Shown here one piece after another: positions 1 to 10,340 of a stretch of DNA of 64,000 nt. The notes under the pieces were generated by a model, which was not told where the DNA came from, ran no database searches, and saw only the letters and a program-made list of their open reading frames with translations. This DNA comes from Reticulascus tulasneorum (lineage: Eukaryota > Ascomycota > Sordariomycetes > Glomerellales > Reticulascaceae): assembly GCA_001557505.1 (NCBI GenBank), contig LSAX01000003.1, positions 4,154,001 through 4,218,000 on the forward strand, read 5' to 3'. Within the stretch, counting starts at the first letter, position 1. Every line of letters starts with the position of its first letter. The position numbers and the translations under genes are program-made.

Positions 1-1
1 T

Positions 2-498
2 GCAAACTGCCGATATTTCTGCAACCCCTATGCTATCACTGGTAAGCAGATCGGGTCACTTGCACTCCAACAAACCGAGCCTAATTTTAGTTCAGGTCTT
101 CCCACCTGTGCCTGGGAGCATGGCCAGCCTGATCCGGCTCTGAATGTCTGCGCCGCCTCCTCTGTGATGGGTCTTGCAGGCAAGCTTGCAACCACATTGA
201 CTTTGGGCTCAGAGCCAGCGCCATTCGCAGGTGTGGCCACTGCTGGCAGTGCTTGCGACTGGACCAAGACGCCTGCGACTTTGCCGGCGGTTACGACCCG
301 TGTGCCTCTTGGGACGCCTACAGTTCCGGCAGTCACGGCGACTGCAAGTGCTCCGGTTACGTCGACAGCAGCTCCGGCAATCAGGGGAATTCACCGAGAG
401 TTCCGTTCTTGAGGGCTGATTGCATGTCCGGAGAGGAAGGCTCGAAAACAGGAAAATGGAGGCCAAATGTCCAGCGAGGAAAAGGCTCGAGGTGGTGA
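2..498 (+). CDS. 3' end of a Cys-rich protein gene (partial)
   Basis: The gene enters from the left edge, so its start is missing. Positions 2-41 are open and coding-like (two Cys close together). A 54-bp intron with GTAAGC donor and TTCAG acceptor fits at 42-95. After it the frame stays open and Cys-bearing to about 162. From about 250 a different frame (codons from 253) has strongly pyrimidine-rich third positions and four Cys, including a CKC, and runs to a TGA at 496-498. A second intron of about 87 bp (TCT|GTGATG at 163 to GGCAG at 249) would join the two, but this is tentative. Without that intron the first frame runs to a stop at 412 through a Thr/Pro/Ala-rich tail. The Cys-rich, Gly/Ser/Tyr-rich composition suggests a secreted protein. 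I recognise no family. Confidence 0.35.
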
Positions 499-1150
499 TG
501 GACATTGTACTTACATTCTGGAGGCTTATACGCTTATGATCGGCGTTTGCCGCTGTATATATTGATCATGATGTGTCAGAAGTATGACTGCGAGAAAATA
601 ACAGTTACGACACCTCCTTGGCGCCAATCCTTGACGTCGATGTTGTTCTTGGCTCTGGAGTACGAGACACAACCAGCGACTGGCCCCGAAGATCTACTAG
701 GTACTCGCCAAAGCCTATTAACGGCAGAGCCGAGAAAGGAAGGTGCGACCAATGCTCTGATAACTCTCATTACCAAATGGGGACGAGAACCCGAAGCCAC
801 AAAACCTCAATGTCAGGCTCGTATTCCGCAGTGACGGACTCGACTATTGTAGTTGATATTAGTCAATAAAGGGCCTTACAATGCAACACCGGCAGACTTA
901 GAGTACAGATAAGATGCAAATCTGGAAACCTGTATGTCTTGTACAAACTTAAAACTCGCGATAGTAGGGAATGTCAACTCCTCACTGGCCTGATGTCGGC
1001 ACACCGCTGTGAGGCAGTGCATGTAAGCAAGGCTTGGAGGCTGTGCACATACACCCACCTGCATCTGTAAAAATCAATAATACATTTCGAACCTCGACAA
1101 AGAGGTCCTGGGTGGCCTCTCATTTATTTAGCTTCATATGTAGTCCATGA
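499..1150. other. Intergenic, no gene seen
   Basis: Only short open frames of mixed composition occur here on either strand. The last part (about 1080-1150) is presumably the promoter and leader of the 244-aa gene that follows. No repeat or RNA gene was noticed. Confidence 0.4.
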
Positions 1151-1885
1151 ATGGCTTGTTCAACTAAACTTTCACTTCTTTCGTCCCTCGTTGCGTCAAT
1201 ATTTCGCCTAGGAGAACTCGTGTCGACTCAGTCCATCATGACGAACGTATCTCAACCCGTGCCTCTGCAACCCAATCATAAAATCTACGTTCGGCAAGAC
1301 GTTCCCGGGGTGCCTTGGTATATCTACAACGACCATTGTAACGGATATTATCGTAACCAAAATAGCAACGCAAGTGCCCTCGTTCTTGAACTTGCTGCCC
1401 ATCCAACAAGCGGAGACTTCCGTCTTGGGGGTCAAAAGCTGCAACTTCCCGACCTTTCACAATTGATCGAGAGTTCCGGAACAGAGAACGTTGAATCTTT
1501 GACATGGGAGACATTTGAGGGAATGAACGCTTGGCATCTAGGCTCAAACGAGACGTTGAAAGACTTCCTGGGCTATGCCGCTAGAGCACAGCCCTCGGTC
1601 TTTCACCGCACAGTTAAGTTGGATGGCGAATACGCCTTGCAGCCCTTAGGTGCACAATCTGCCGATAAGGCCTCGAGCAACACGGATAGAGGAATTGAGG
1701 TGGTGATGAAGGTGAAGAGTCTCGTTGGCGCGTCAAGAATGGATGCGAATATGGAGTTAGGGGGTCAGGACAATGTCCCAGATGGTAATGGTGTCTTTCG
1801 AGTTGTTTTGGCAAGCAGTGGGGAAGACGGCAGCGGGTGGAGTATCATTGGTATGGATGGAGTTGAGTGTGCAACGGCATCATGA
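1151..1885 (+). CDS. Hypothetical protein, 244 aa
   Basis: Single open frame of 244 codons starting at ATG 1151. A second in-frame Met at residue 30 is a plausible alternative start. The first 25 or so residues are moderately hydrophobic and Ser/Leu-rich, but an Arg interrupts the stretch, so a signal peptide is uncertain. The middle has several Asn-x-Ser/Thr sites and no motif I recognise. The C-terminal third is rich in Gly, Asp and Ser. AATAAA at 1935-1940, about 50 bp past the stop, could serve as polyadenylation signal. The downstream neighbour is convergent (ends at 2160 on -). No function is proposed. Good codon composition and an isolated long frame support a real gene. Confidence 0.6.
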   Translation: MACSTKLSLLSSLVASIFRLGELVSTQSIMTNVSQPVPLQPNHKIYVRQDVPGVPWYIYNDHCNGYYRNQNSNASALVLELAAHPTSGDFRLGGQKLQLPDLSQLIESSGTENVESLTWETFEGMNAWHLGSNETLKDFLGYAARAQPSVFHRTVKLDGEYALQPLGAQSADKASSNTDRGIEVVMKVKSLVGASRMDANMELGGQDNVPDGNGVFRVVLASSGEDGSGWSIIGMDGVECATAS

Positions 1886-1934
1886 GAATGATACGGTGGA
1901 ACACCAGACACGGCGTAGAATGCACTATGGTACA

Positions 1935-1940
1935 ATAAAT
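1935..1940 (+). terminator. Possible polyadenylation signal (AATAAA)
   Basis: Canonical AATAAA hexamer about 50 bp downstream of the stop of the 244-aa gene. Position is appropriate, but the hexamer is only loosely required in fungi. Confidence 0.35.
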
Positions 1941-2159
1941 TCTCATCCACACACATCTCCAAATCCAACTCGGTAGAGCTAATGGGCCGAGGGCAAGGTG
2001 GCAGCCGCTGACAAGGGGCTCCCAAGACGTCTGGTGACAGAGCACATTCTGCTATGTCACATCGTATTCTAGCTAGCAGTAGCAACTTGCATTAGCGGGT
2101 GTTATGGATAGATCCAACATGATTGCAACAAACACAAGCAGCACATCACGCCCTAAGCT

Positions 2160-3773
2160 TCAGCTGTCAGGCTTGCTCCAGATATCCCTCCACATCTCTT
2201 TTAACCCATAATTCGGGGTCTTAGAATCATACACCCTTGTCGCCCCTCCTTTCCCTCCAAGCCTTTCGAACAGCATTCCTTTCGTATCGCCCCCAAAATC
2301 ACCCAGCGGTTTCGCAGGCCGCGCCGCCCTATCCTTGATTAGATTGGCTACCTGGGGCGCTACATCTGCAAAGCAAGACGCCAACTCTCGTTTGAGCGAG
2401 AAGTAAGGCTTCTTTGCCAAGTCGGGCGCCATTAAGTTGTACGATCTAGTGATGGAGTTGAGATTCTCAATCGCAAGAGTAAAGTAGGCGTGCTCAGTTG
2501 CTTCCCAAGCAGGATCTCTGAATGGTGGCGGGAGGGGGTTGTAAGAGAAGGCAGGTGGTTTCGATGAGGGGGGTTGGGACATCGCAGACTCGGACGTTGG
2601 AGGCTCGGGTTTCCCACCCGGCTGCCGCATCTTAGCCATGACCACATCGTCCGTTGAGTTCGTCGGTACAGAGATGCTCTCAATATTCCTTTTCCGGGGA
2701 TTATGTAACTCCTCCGCTTTGGCGTACTCGTCTGCCCGCTTCATCTGCTCGTGCAAGCTTCCGCCCCTGGACGCAATCATCCGCGCGACATGTCTGCTCC
2801 AATCATTCCTCATTCTTCCCCTCAGCATCCGCGCAGCGTTGGCGAGCTCCTGCTGCTTCTCGATCCAAGGCGGCACAATCTCCTGCCGTTTGATCATTTT
2901 GTTTAAGATATACTCCGTCGTATCGATGAACGGGTTATCCGCTCTCGCATCCCTTTCCACCCCTACTCCCCGGGGAATATTTTTGAACTGCCCACGAGCA
3001 ATCGCGTTTTCAATGCGTTCGTTTGCCAGTGCTGCCAGCCCAGTCATGGTGTTCGGCATTGCGCGGGAGGCAGGGGCGAAGCGTTCGCGTAGTTCCTTCC
3101 GCATTGCCTCACGTTCCTCATCGGTCAATCCTTTTTGTTCCTTTATCCCCAAGCCCGTATACGTGGCCACACGGTCTCGAGCCGCAGCAGCTCTTTGGGC
3201 GGCGTTCCGGCGCGGCTCTCGGCGGATTCGTAAATCAACTGGTTGGGGTATTTGGTATTTTCCTCGCGACTCCGGCTTTAGTGGTTTCTTCGTATCGTCC
3301 AACATGCGAAGCACCGCATCGGCCTGTGACTCTTCGCCAGTCCATGCTTGGGCGGAAGCCATTGCGCGCGAGCCATCTCCGGCCGAGCTTGGCATGGCGG
3401 ACTGGGCAAAAGCTGCGGCATATTGGGACCTGAAATGGGCATTCTGAACTTTGTCAAGAAGCTTCTCCTTGAGTTCTTCTGAGAATCCGGCTTCCTCAAC
3501 AGCTCGCAGACCGGCCCGTCCACCTGTCAGCAAGGCTTCCTCAGTAGCTTCTTCGAGCCGGCGGGCCATTGGCCCTGGTTCCGAGATGCCATTATCTTTC
3601 GGTGCGGTAGGGGTGTTATCAGGAGTCGGGCTCTGGGTCGAGGAGTCGGAAGGTTTGGCTGGTCGCGGTGATGAAGAGTAGAATCGCCGGTTCGTTGGTA
3701 AGCTATTTTGGCTGTGACAAGCCCTTAGAGATCGGTTGTAGATGGCCGAAGAGCCAAGACGCTTCGGCACCAT
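2160..3773 (-). CDS. DNAJC28-like DUF1992 protein, mitochondrial
   Basis: Intronless frame of 537 aa, ATG at 3773. The N-terminus is rich in Arg, Ser and Asn with few acids and contains RRFYSSS around residues 29-35, a typical mitochondrial presequence. A Ser/Pro/Thr-rich linker follows. The diagnostic part is residues about 252-320: ERIENAIARGQF, then NPFIDTTEYILNKMI, then PPWIEKQQEL. This is the DUF1992 signature shared by bacterial YhdN-type proteins and the animal DnaJ homologue subfamily C member 28. As in other fungal members, no J domain is visible. The C-terminal 150 residues have no recognised domain. The biochemical role of this family is not established; a mitochondrial location is inferred from the presequence. 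Confidence 0.85.
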   Translation of the reverse strand: MVPKRLGSSAIYNRSLRACHSQNSLPTNRRFYSSSPRPAKPSDSSTQSPTPDNTPTAPKDNGISEPGPMARRLEEATEEALLTGGRAGLRAVEEAGFSEELKEKLLDKVQNAHFRSQYAAAFAQSAMPSSAGDGSRAMASAQAWTGEESQADAVLRMLDDTKKPLKPESRGKYQIPQPVDLRIRREPRRNAAQRAAAARDRVATYTGLGIKEQKGLTDEEREAMRKELRERFAPASRAMPNTMTGLAALANERIENAIARGQFKNIPRGVGVERDARADNPFIDTTEYILNKMIKRQEIVPPWIEKQQELANAARMLRGRMRNDWSRHVARMIASRGGSLHEQMKRADEYAKAEELHNPRKRNIESISVPTNSTDDVVMAKMRQPGGKPEPPTSESAMSQPPSSKPPAFSYNPLPPPFRDPAWEATEHAYFTLAIENLNSITRSYNLMAPDLAKKPYFSLKRELASCFADVAPQVANLIKDRAARPAKPLGDFGGDTKGMLFERLGGKGGATRVYDSKTPNYGLKEMWRDIWSKPDS

Positions 3774-4683
3774 ACTGGAAGTGCCGATTCGGGGCTGGGT
3801 ATGATCGCAAAACCATGTTGAAATGAGATCGTAACGTCAGAACAAATGATGATATCAACGACTGGCGGAACGTGAGATCTGGTGTCGGGATGGTGGCGAA
3901 TGATCGGAGTTAAGAAACTATTCTGAATCCAGGTACGGAATGCCACCCCTCACACGAGCACTAACCCGAAATAATACCGAGCTTATATAAGCTAAGGTAC
4001 TGAATCATGAACACTCTTTTGATACGGATTTTCTTTTCCTACCTAACCTTCTTTGGAAGCAATCGTTACTCTTCCCTGATGGGCGCATCTTCCTTTTCCT
4101 GACGTCGGGGTTACACTTTGTATTTCCATCCTCATCGCAACCTAAAAGTCTCTCCTAATTAAGCCCATGCCGAATCTCTATCTTGGGACCAATAAATTTT
4201 AAGTGGTTGAGGTTCTATGCTGTGAAAGGCCAATCATCTATCATATCCCTTAGCTACCTTAACCACAACTGCTCTCAATTATGACTTTTGGCACTTTGAT
4301 GGATGCTTGAACGCCGGTTATACGCCCCATCTGCGCCACGGTTGTCATTCGGGGTTTGGGTCCACCATCATCGCCTCACAGTGCCTTCTTGCTCCCCAAA
4401 CCACTAATGCAAACATCCAACGAATGAGCTATTAACGATCACTTCTCACTGCATCTAGGGAGAAATATAGCATGTAGGTCAATTATGTTACCAAACAATC
4501 TTAACCATGTAGTCTAGCCAAAGATGAAATGTGCGCCGCACCGTAGTACAAGATAGTGGAGATAGGTGTCCTGTATCTCCGTATGAGTCTAGAACCAGTA
4601 TATATTTGGGTACTTTTCTATTATTTCCCTAACAGGCCAGTCTCATTCTGAAACCAACTCAACTTGTATCAACTTGTATCATC
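3774..4683. other. Divergent intergenic region
   Basis: This 0.9 kb separates the divergent DUF1992 (-) and 105-aa (+) genes. It holds AT-rich, CT-rich promoter-like sequence and no supported gene. A TATA-like element lies near 4599, and a direct repeat of tcaacttgta occurs at about 4658-4680 just before the + gene. Confidence 0.5.
4599..4606 (+). promoter_or_regulatory. TATA-like box of the 105-aa gene
   Basis: The stretch agtatatatttgg lies about 85 bp upstream of ATG 4684, a usual spacing for a strongly expressed fungal gene. Inferred from sequence and position only. Confidence 0.4.
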
Positions 4684-5001
4684 ATGTCGACATCTCTTCT
4701 CAAAGCATCCCTCCTAGCCCTCCTGGCTATTGGAGCCATCACCGCGCCGTGCCACTCCTCTGGACCCCATCCAGCACAACCACAAGGTGACGAGAAAGCG
4801 AAGGTGGAAACAACCGAAATTCTTGAAGGGAGAAAGCTTTACAATGAGGACTCTGAGCCTAAAGACAACGTGGCGCGGTATATCGACTTATTGAAGACAG
4901 CTACAGAGGGGGACAACAGCTTGGATGGTGTCTTCTACAAAGATAAACTTCATTTCACGCCGCCGAAGCTCAAGAACATACCCGCCAAGGATGCCGCATA
5001 G
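4684..5001 (+). CDS. Small putative secreted protein, 105 aa
   Basis: Intronless ORF. Residues 1-20 form a classic signal peptide: a short polar start with Lys8, a Leu/Ala/Ile core, then a likely cleavage around the TAP at residues 20-22. The mature part, about 84 residues, is charged (many Lys, Glu, Asp), has one Cys (residue 23) and no known motif. A TATA-like element and a CT/CAA-rich leader precede it, which supports transcription. Lacking paired Cys, it is not a typical disulphide-rich effector. It could be a small cell-wall or secreted protein, or a processed precursor. No family recognised. Confidence 0.6.
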   Translation: MSTSLLKASLLALLAIGAITAPCHSSGPHPAQPQGDEKAKVETTEILEGRKLYNEDSEPKDNVARYIDLLKTATEGDNSLDGVFYKDKLHFTPPKLKNIPAKDAA

Positions 5002-5438
5002 GCATCAAGCTTAAGACTATCTTTCGACTATGGGGCACATTCTCATTATGGCCTGTGGACGATCGCGTTCTGCGAAATCAAGAAACCAAGTGTTTCAAAT
5101 CACGGATTTTATCCCAACTAGGGTAGTCTGGCAGATACCTAATCAAAGGCACTTCCCTTTACTAGTGTCATAACATGGATACTATGTTCACTTGGAATGA
5201 ATGATTATTTCTTGCAATCTCTGACCATATCAACTGAGGTGCTCGCCTCCCTTAACTCTGCTCTGCGCCCTCACTTTTCTTAGTTCCTGATCTTTGGCAC
5301 ATATCTTCCTTGACCGTGCCAGCTTGCATTCTTAGCCCAAATAGTCGCTGCTGAAAGCCCAGCTTCCCGCTAAACCTATACATATCCTATCCATACCTAA
5401 ATCGTAAATATCGTTATATTGCTGTTAAAGCCCTTTGT
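5002..5438. other. Convergent intergenic region
   Basis: Between the 105-aa gene (+) and the SDR gene (-). No coding frame of note; it should contain both 3' untranslated regions. Confidence 0.45.
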
Positions 5439-6236
5439 TTAGACCATCCCCCCATTGGCCTTGATGACCTGGCCGGTAATCCAGTTAGACTCCTTGCGAC
5501 ACAGGAACATCACCACGTCCGCAATTTCCTCCGGGGTTCCGAGCCTACCAAACGGACTTGCGGCCTTGTTCATGTTGACTAGCTCCTCTGACTTGCCCTT
5601 GAAAAAGAAATCTGTCGCCACCGGCCCTGGAGCGACCGCGTTGACGTTGATACCCTTCTTCGCGAAATCCCTGGCCATAAATCGCGTCATCTGCTCGACA
5701 GCTCCCTTGGTTGAGGCGTAAAGTAGGTAGGGAGGTGGGATGGTGGATACGTGGCAGAGACTCGTCGACACAAATATCACCCGTGACCCAGACTGCATGT
5801 GCGGCAGAGCTTTCTACATGCCAAATTGATTAGTACTCATTCCATCATCCACGCAGCTCGGAATATGACTTACTTGCACCAGGAAGTATGGACCCTTGAC
5901 GTTCGTGTTGTATGTCGCGTCGAAGTCGGCCTCGCTTGTTGACTCGGCGGTTCGCATCGGCATCAGGCCGGCATTGGGCATGACGACATCAATTCTGCCA
6001 AATCTTTCGACCGTGGCATCGACTAGTTTTTGTAGGTCTTGGATGTTGGATGCATCAGCTTGAAATGCAAATGCTCGATCACTGCCGATTTCCTGCACGA
6101 CTTGATCCGCCGCCGACTTATCACTCTGGTAATTAACCACCACGCTCGCTCCCTCCGCCGCGGCAGCAAGGACAACTGCTTTTCCGATTCCCTTTGATCC
6201 CCCAGTCACCAGAACGACTTTGTTTTGCATAGACAT
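5439..6236 (-). CDS. Short-chain dehydrogenase/reductase (SDR), 245 aa
   Basis: Two exons: 6236-5874 and 5813-5439, joined across a 60-bp intron (GTAAGT donor, TAG acceptor). Splicing gives 245 aa, the usual length of a classical SDR. Visible motifs are the cofactor loop TGGSKGIG (residues 11-18), PNAG (87-90, where most relatives have NNAG), Ser139 and the catalytic Tyr153-x3-Lys157. After that come the PG motif and a C-terminal ITGQVIKANGG. This pattern fits an NADP(H)-dependent 3-oxoacyl-ACP-reductase-like or alcohol dehydrogenase of broad type; the substrate cannot be read from sequence. The frame extends upstream to another Met at 6338, but the Met at 6236 places the Rossmann motif at the normal distance and is preferred. 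Confidence 0.9.
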
Positions 6237-6331
6237 TGTGCTTGATATGTTTCGAGTTTTTGTTGTGCTACGAGCGTAAGAATGCTGAGGTTGTGTAGAA
6301 AGAGGTGAATGCTTTTGGAGTTTGCTGGGCC

Positions 6332-6496
6332 TCACCAACTTGGTGGTGACAGTGCATTAACTTTATACGTATAACCATCAATTATGTCATAGCTCCCAGG
6401 AGGATTCGGCCCCGTGACATTGACGACCCGGATCGGAACACGAAACTCTCCTTCCACCATTTTGGCAGTTAGAGCGAACGCCGGTATGTCCGACAT
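6332..6496 (-). CDS. Candidate small ORF, 54 aa, upstream of the SDR
   Basis: An ATG at 6496 opens 54 codons to a stop at 6332, about 95 bp upstream of the SDR start on the same strand. Its composition looks protein-like (MSDIPAFALTAKMVEGEF, followed by a VVNVTGPNPPGSYDI stretch) rather than random. It could be a small gene, an upstream ORF in a long SDR leader, or the last exon of a decayed gene to the right. No homologue is recognised and no splice sites that extend it were established. Confidence 0.25.
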   Translation of the reverse strand: MSDIPAFALTAKMVEGEFRVPIRVVNVTGPNPPGSYDIIDGYTYKVNALSPPSW

Positions 6497-9400
6497 GGTT
6501 ATCTGGTGGACGGAATAAAGGGACTTTGGTTTAAACCGTGCCGCTAGGGCTGAACAAGGGTCAGTCGCCGGCGGGAATCTCTGAATTCGACCGCCGCTGT
6601 CGGCTTTGGAAGAAACTGCAGTTTGTATTCCCGAAAGCAGAATCGGATTAATATATGATTGGCTTGCTGTATCAGACAGGCTCGTGGATAGTGACGTGGA
6701 TTGCGTAGGGCTGTGCTTAGTAATGATTCGGGACTGCCGCCTGGATACAGATTAGCATCGGTCCATAGCATGGAGCTCCATGCAGCTTTGCATGTGCTTG
6801 GCGAGAAAGCTGGAACCATAGTTATCCACAACGCGTGGTTAATCGGGCCTCCTTTTTGATTCCGAGAGGTGACGGAGATAACGGCATCTTGAACCGTCTC
6901 AATCGCAAACCCACAGAGACGACTAACGTTGAAAAGGGCGTACAGCCTTGGCCATCATGTACCGATTCGTACTTCTCTGGGTTCTCTCGTCGGCATGGCC
7001 GTCGCAACGGGTTCCATATTTGGCTCAAACAGCCAACAAACATGCTGTGAGATAAGAACCCCCCACAATATCTAGTTAGTTTGATCATGAGCGATTGTGG
7101 TTTCCCTCTCGAGAACTGTGGACTTGCTGCTATGACCTCAACTATTCGAAGCCAGCTAAGTTTGCTAGATGTACTGGCCTCCTCTCTATAGAATCAAGTT
7201 GATTGAGACGTATCAACTCTTACACGCGAAGCACGCATGGACTCATCTAGTCTTGGAGGCTGAATCACTGCAGCATTGCTATGGTATCGATGTACATGGG
7301 CTGCATTTCCGCTCTTCATCTCAATTGCAGAATCCTGGACGGAGCTGAATCCACTGAATAGATAACATTCTTCCTTTCAATGATCCTAGATATGCGCGAC
7401 ACCAACCATAACTGCTAGCTCCCTTTGCACCGCCCTAAGTAAATGAAGATACGGAGTTGGCGACGGTCATCATGTTTCAGGGCTTTGACTAATAGTCTAC
7501 TGAATTTGAATGAGTAGTCACTTCATCGAGCATATACAACAATGCTTAGAACCGCTGCGTCATGATAACGTTAGATTGCCGTGGTTACTAAGGTGTAGCG
7601 GTGCAGCAGGCCTGCAATATGTCTCTGATTGTAGACCTAGGAGATCCCGCGAGTAGGTCTTTAATGCGTTGCCGTCGATATTTTAATGGTTGGCAAGTCT
7701 TGAGGGCAAAGTCTTTTTGCCAGTGCTAAACTCAGATGCCGCCACTGTATCCCTCAAGCCCGGCTGTACTGAGATATCAGTTTCTACGAAATGCTCTCAG
7801 CTGTATGCCAGTCTCATCGTTGTTTAATCATGTGCTCCTATAAGCCCACAAGCGACTCATTCCAAGGCAAAGTAGGATTCGGAATAGATAGTTAGTCACA
7901 GAATAGGATAATGTTATGTAAAGATAGCTCATTCCTACTCGAAGGCCAGTTTGCTGATTGGGCTATGGATGATTACTACCCATGTAAGTCTGCAGGCAAG
8001 TCCTACGCACTGAACCTCTAAAAGTATTTCTCCTGCTATACAGCCCTGCATGCCCATAACTCTAAAGCTTGATATTATCAGGTTTCAGCTATGACTCCGG
8101 AGGTAATACTGCACCACTTGACAACTCAAATGCCACAATGGCACATGAATGGCTACCACATTTCGTAGCACAGAAAAATCAGTTTTCTTTACACATATCT
8201 TGAGATTCCTGGCATCACACACAAGCCCATATATATCCATAGTGACCGACTACTATCACGAACTATACAGCGCCGGGCATGCTTGGTGTAGCATAACAAG
8301 ATGTACTAGGTCGAGAAGAACGACGGAATTGGCTTACTCTCCCACGGGATTGGTCCTTGGTGTACGCTGGCTTTCATCATGGCCGACCAAAATGGCCCGA
8401 GAATGCAATATAAAGAGGCCCTGCAATACAGTTTAGGTGCCCACAGCAGCTCAACAGCGAGAATTCTGGCTTCCTGAGCTTACACGTGCAGCTGTCAAGG
8501 GGGTGCTGTGGAACGGCCTGGAACCAGTGAGAGTTATTGAGCTACAAAACCACGCTCGATTGATTCATCGAATGAGACCAGTTCCAAGATGTTTATTGTA
8601 CGAGGCATATCATAGGAGACATATTCGCCATTACGACAACGTGAATAGACTTGTGAGTCAAGAGATGGACGGACGAGTGTCGGTGAACGGCACGGAAGCC
8701 AGGCCACCTTCTGGACCCCTCCATTTAGCGAGTTGCGCTAAGCATAAGTCGGAGGCTAGAGGCCCTGTAAATCCAAGTACCTAGCCTAGGAAGCGCTATG
8801 ACAACCATCAGTGCGGGCTGCCCGTGGTATTAGTGGCCGAGTAGGTGCAAGGATGCGCCTGTCTAATTGGACTCATTCGATGGAAACCTTGAAGCACTTC
8901 AGCGATGCCCTAATCCGGCGAGAATAGACCATGGATCCTCTGCGGTGGAGGAATCTTGCGGAATAATACGCTTCCACCTGACAAGGCGGGCATTTAAATC
9001 GGCCCCCACGGCACTAATTCTTGGTCTTCCTGTTGATATTTCCCGGCCGTCAGAACCGGAGGATTTTTGATCACCTCACCCAAGTACGTTAGTCTATCGT
9101 GAAGACACTAGAAGATCTAAAGAAGGCAGGTATCGAAATGCCATTTCTTGCAGTGAACATCGATTTGTCGAGAATATATGCTCGTGCAAATGGTCGAAGC
9201 AATACGAGGGGTAAGTTTAATTAGGAAGGTAATTAAGCTTATCTGGTAGCGAGGACCCTCGTATTTTCGCTGACTGGAATGGTAGAGGATTACCCTACTT
9301 GGTCCTAGCACTAGATAAGCTTGTCTAAGTTAGGTTTGTGAATGGTGATACTAGGCGAGACTTCGATGCTCCAACCTGTCGAATGCTGCGCAGACAAGAG

Positions 9401-10340
9401 CTAGCAGGCCGGCAGGTCACCAGTTAGATGACCACGATTTGGCTACGCAGATGACAAAGTTATGCGCAGGACTCATCGCCAAGCAAAGTCTAAATCCATT
9501 TTGGGAGTTCTCTACTCTGTATTTTACTGGGTCTTCAGGTACAGCAGGCCATGTCTCTCTGCGTACCTGCATCGTGTCACCACATGGCTGGGTATAGATG
9601 CGGTCTCGATGACCCCAAATCCTGATGATGAGGAACAAACACAGACTAAACCTGACGGCCAATGGCTCAAGCAAGGAAGAATACAACATATCCCACGATC
9701 ATGCTCGATTCTAACCTTTATTGGCCCTATTGGCCCAATTGACCTTCCGGGTCTCCTTGTCACTTGGGTTATCATGGCTTCAGTTTGGCACGGAGTAGTA
9801 CTTCCGCCAAGTAGAGTAGCATCGGAACGAACGCCATGTGCTAAACAGACAGCCCCCCCACTAGTATGCTTGGGTTTCTAAAAGTAGAAGGTGGGGTGAC
9901 ATTGTCAACTGCTTCTAGCAAGCTCAGAATTGGCGTGGCGCACAGGGCGAACGAGATTCTTCAATCTATGGCCGTATGTAGAAGTCAAGTCCTTGAAGTT
10001 CCACTCTTTAGGGGCAGCGATTCGCGACAGCCGTCTCTTCGACGATCCTGGGAATAATGACATCCAGGACCAGGGCTAGACGAGAACATCATCCGGGCCG
10101 GATGTTCGTGCCTATCTCCTTCATCCGTCTGCATCACGCACAGGGTGGCCTCACATTGACGCGAGCCAAGATGAAGGCATCTGCGGTATCGCTCCTCGCC
10201 AATACGGAAGCTCTGATGTCTTGATAAAAGCTGGCCTCTTTCCCACCCGAGGAATAGAGACAGAGAGAGCGAGTGAAAGACAGGAAGTAAGTTGAAGCAA
10301 TCGCCGGGATATAGCCACTTGCTTCTTCATAGCAGCAAAG
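6497..10340. other. 3.8 kb without a recognisable gene
   Basis: Neither strand shows a frame with consistent coding composition. The longest ORFs (for example 8437-8784 and 9462-9881 on +) lack an ATG in a good context or have unbiased third positions. A TATA-like atataaag occurs near 8408 without a convincing gene after it. There are no terminal repeats or transposase motifs. The last 100 bp should be the promoter of the protease gene. It may hold decayed genes or non-coding transcripts. Confidence 0.45.

Noticed and set aside
2638..3447. 269-codon + frame
   Set aside because: Antisense shadow of the DUF1992 gene on -.
8437..8784. 115-codon + frame after a TATA-like site
   Set aside because: No ATG in reach (begins at GTG), unbiased codon third positions and no motif.
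9462..9881. 139-codon + frame
   Set aside because: Overlaps equally long frames on -, no motif, no start context.
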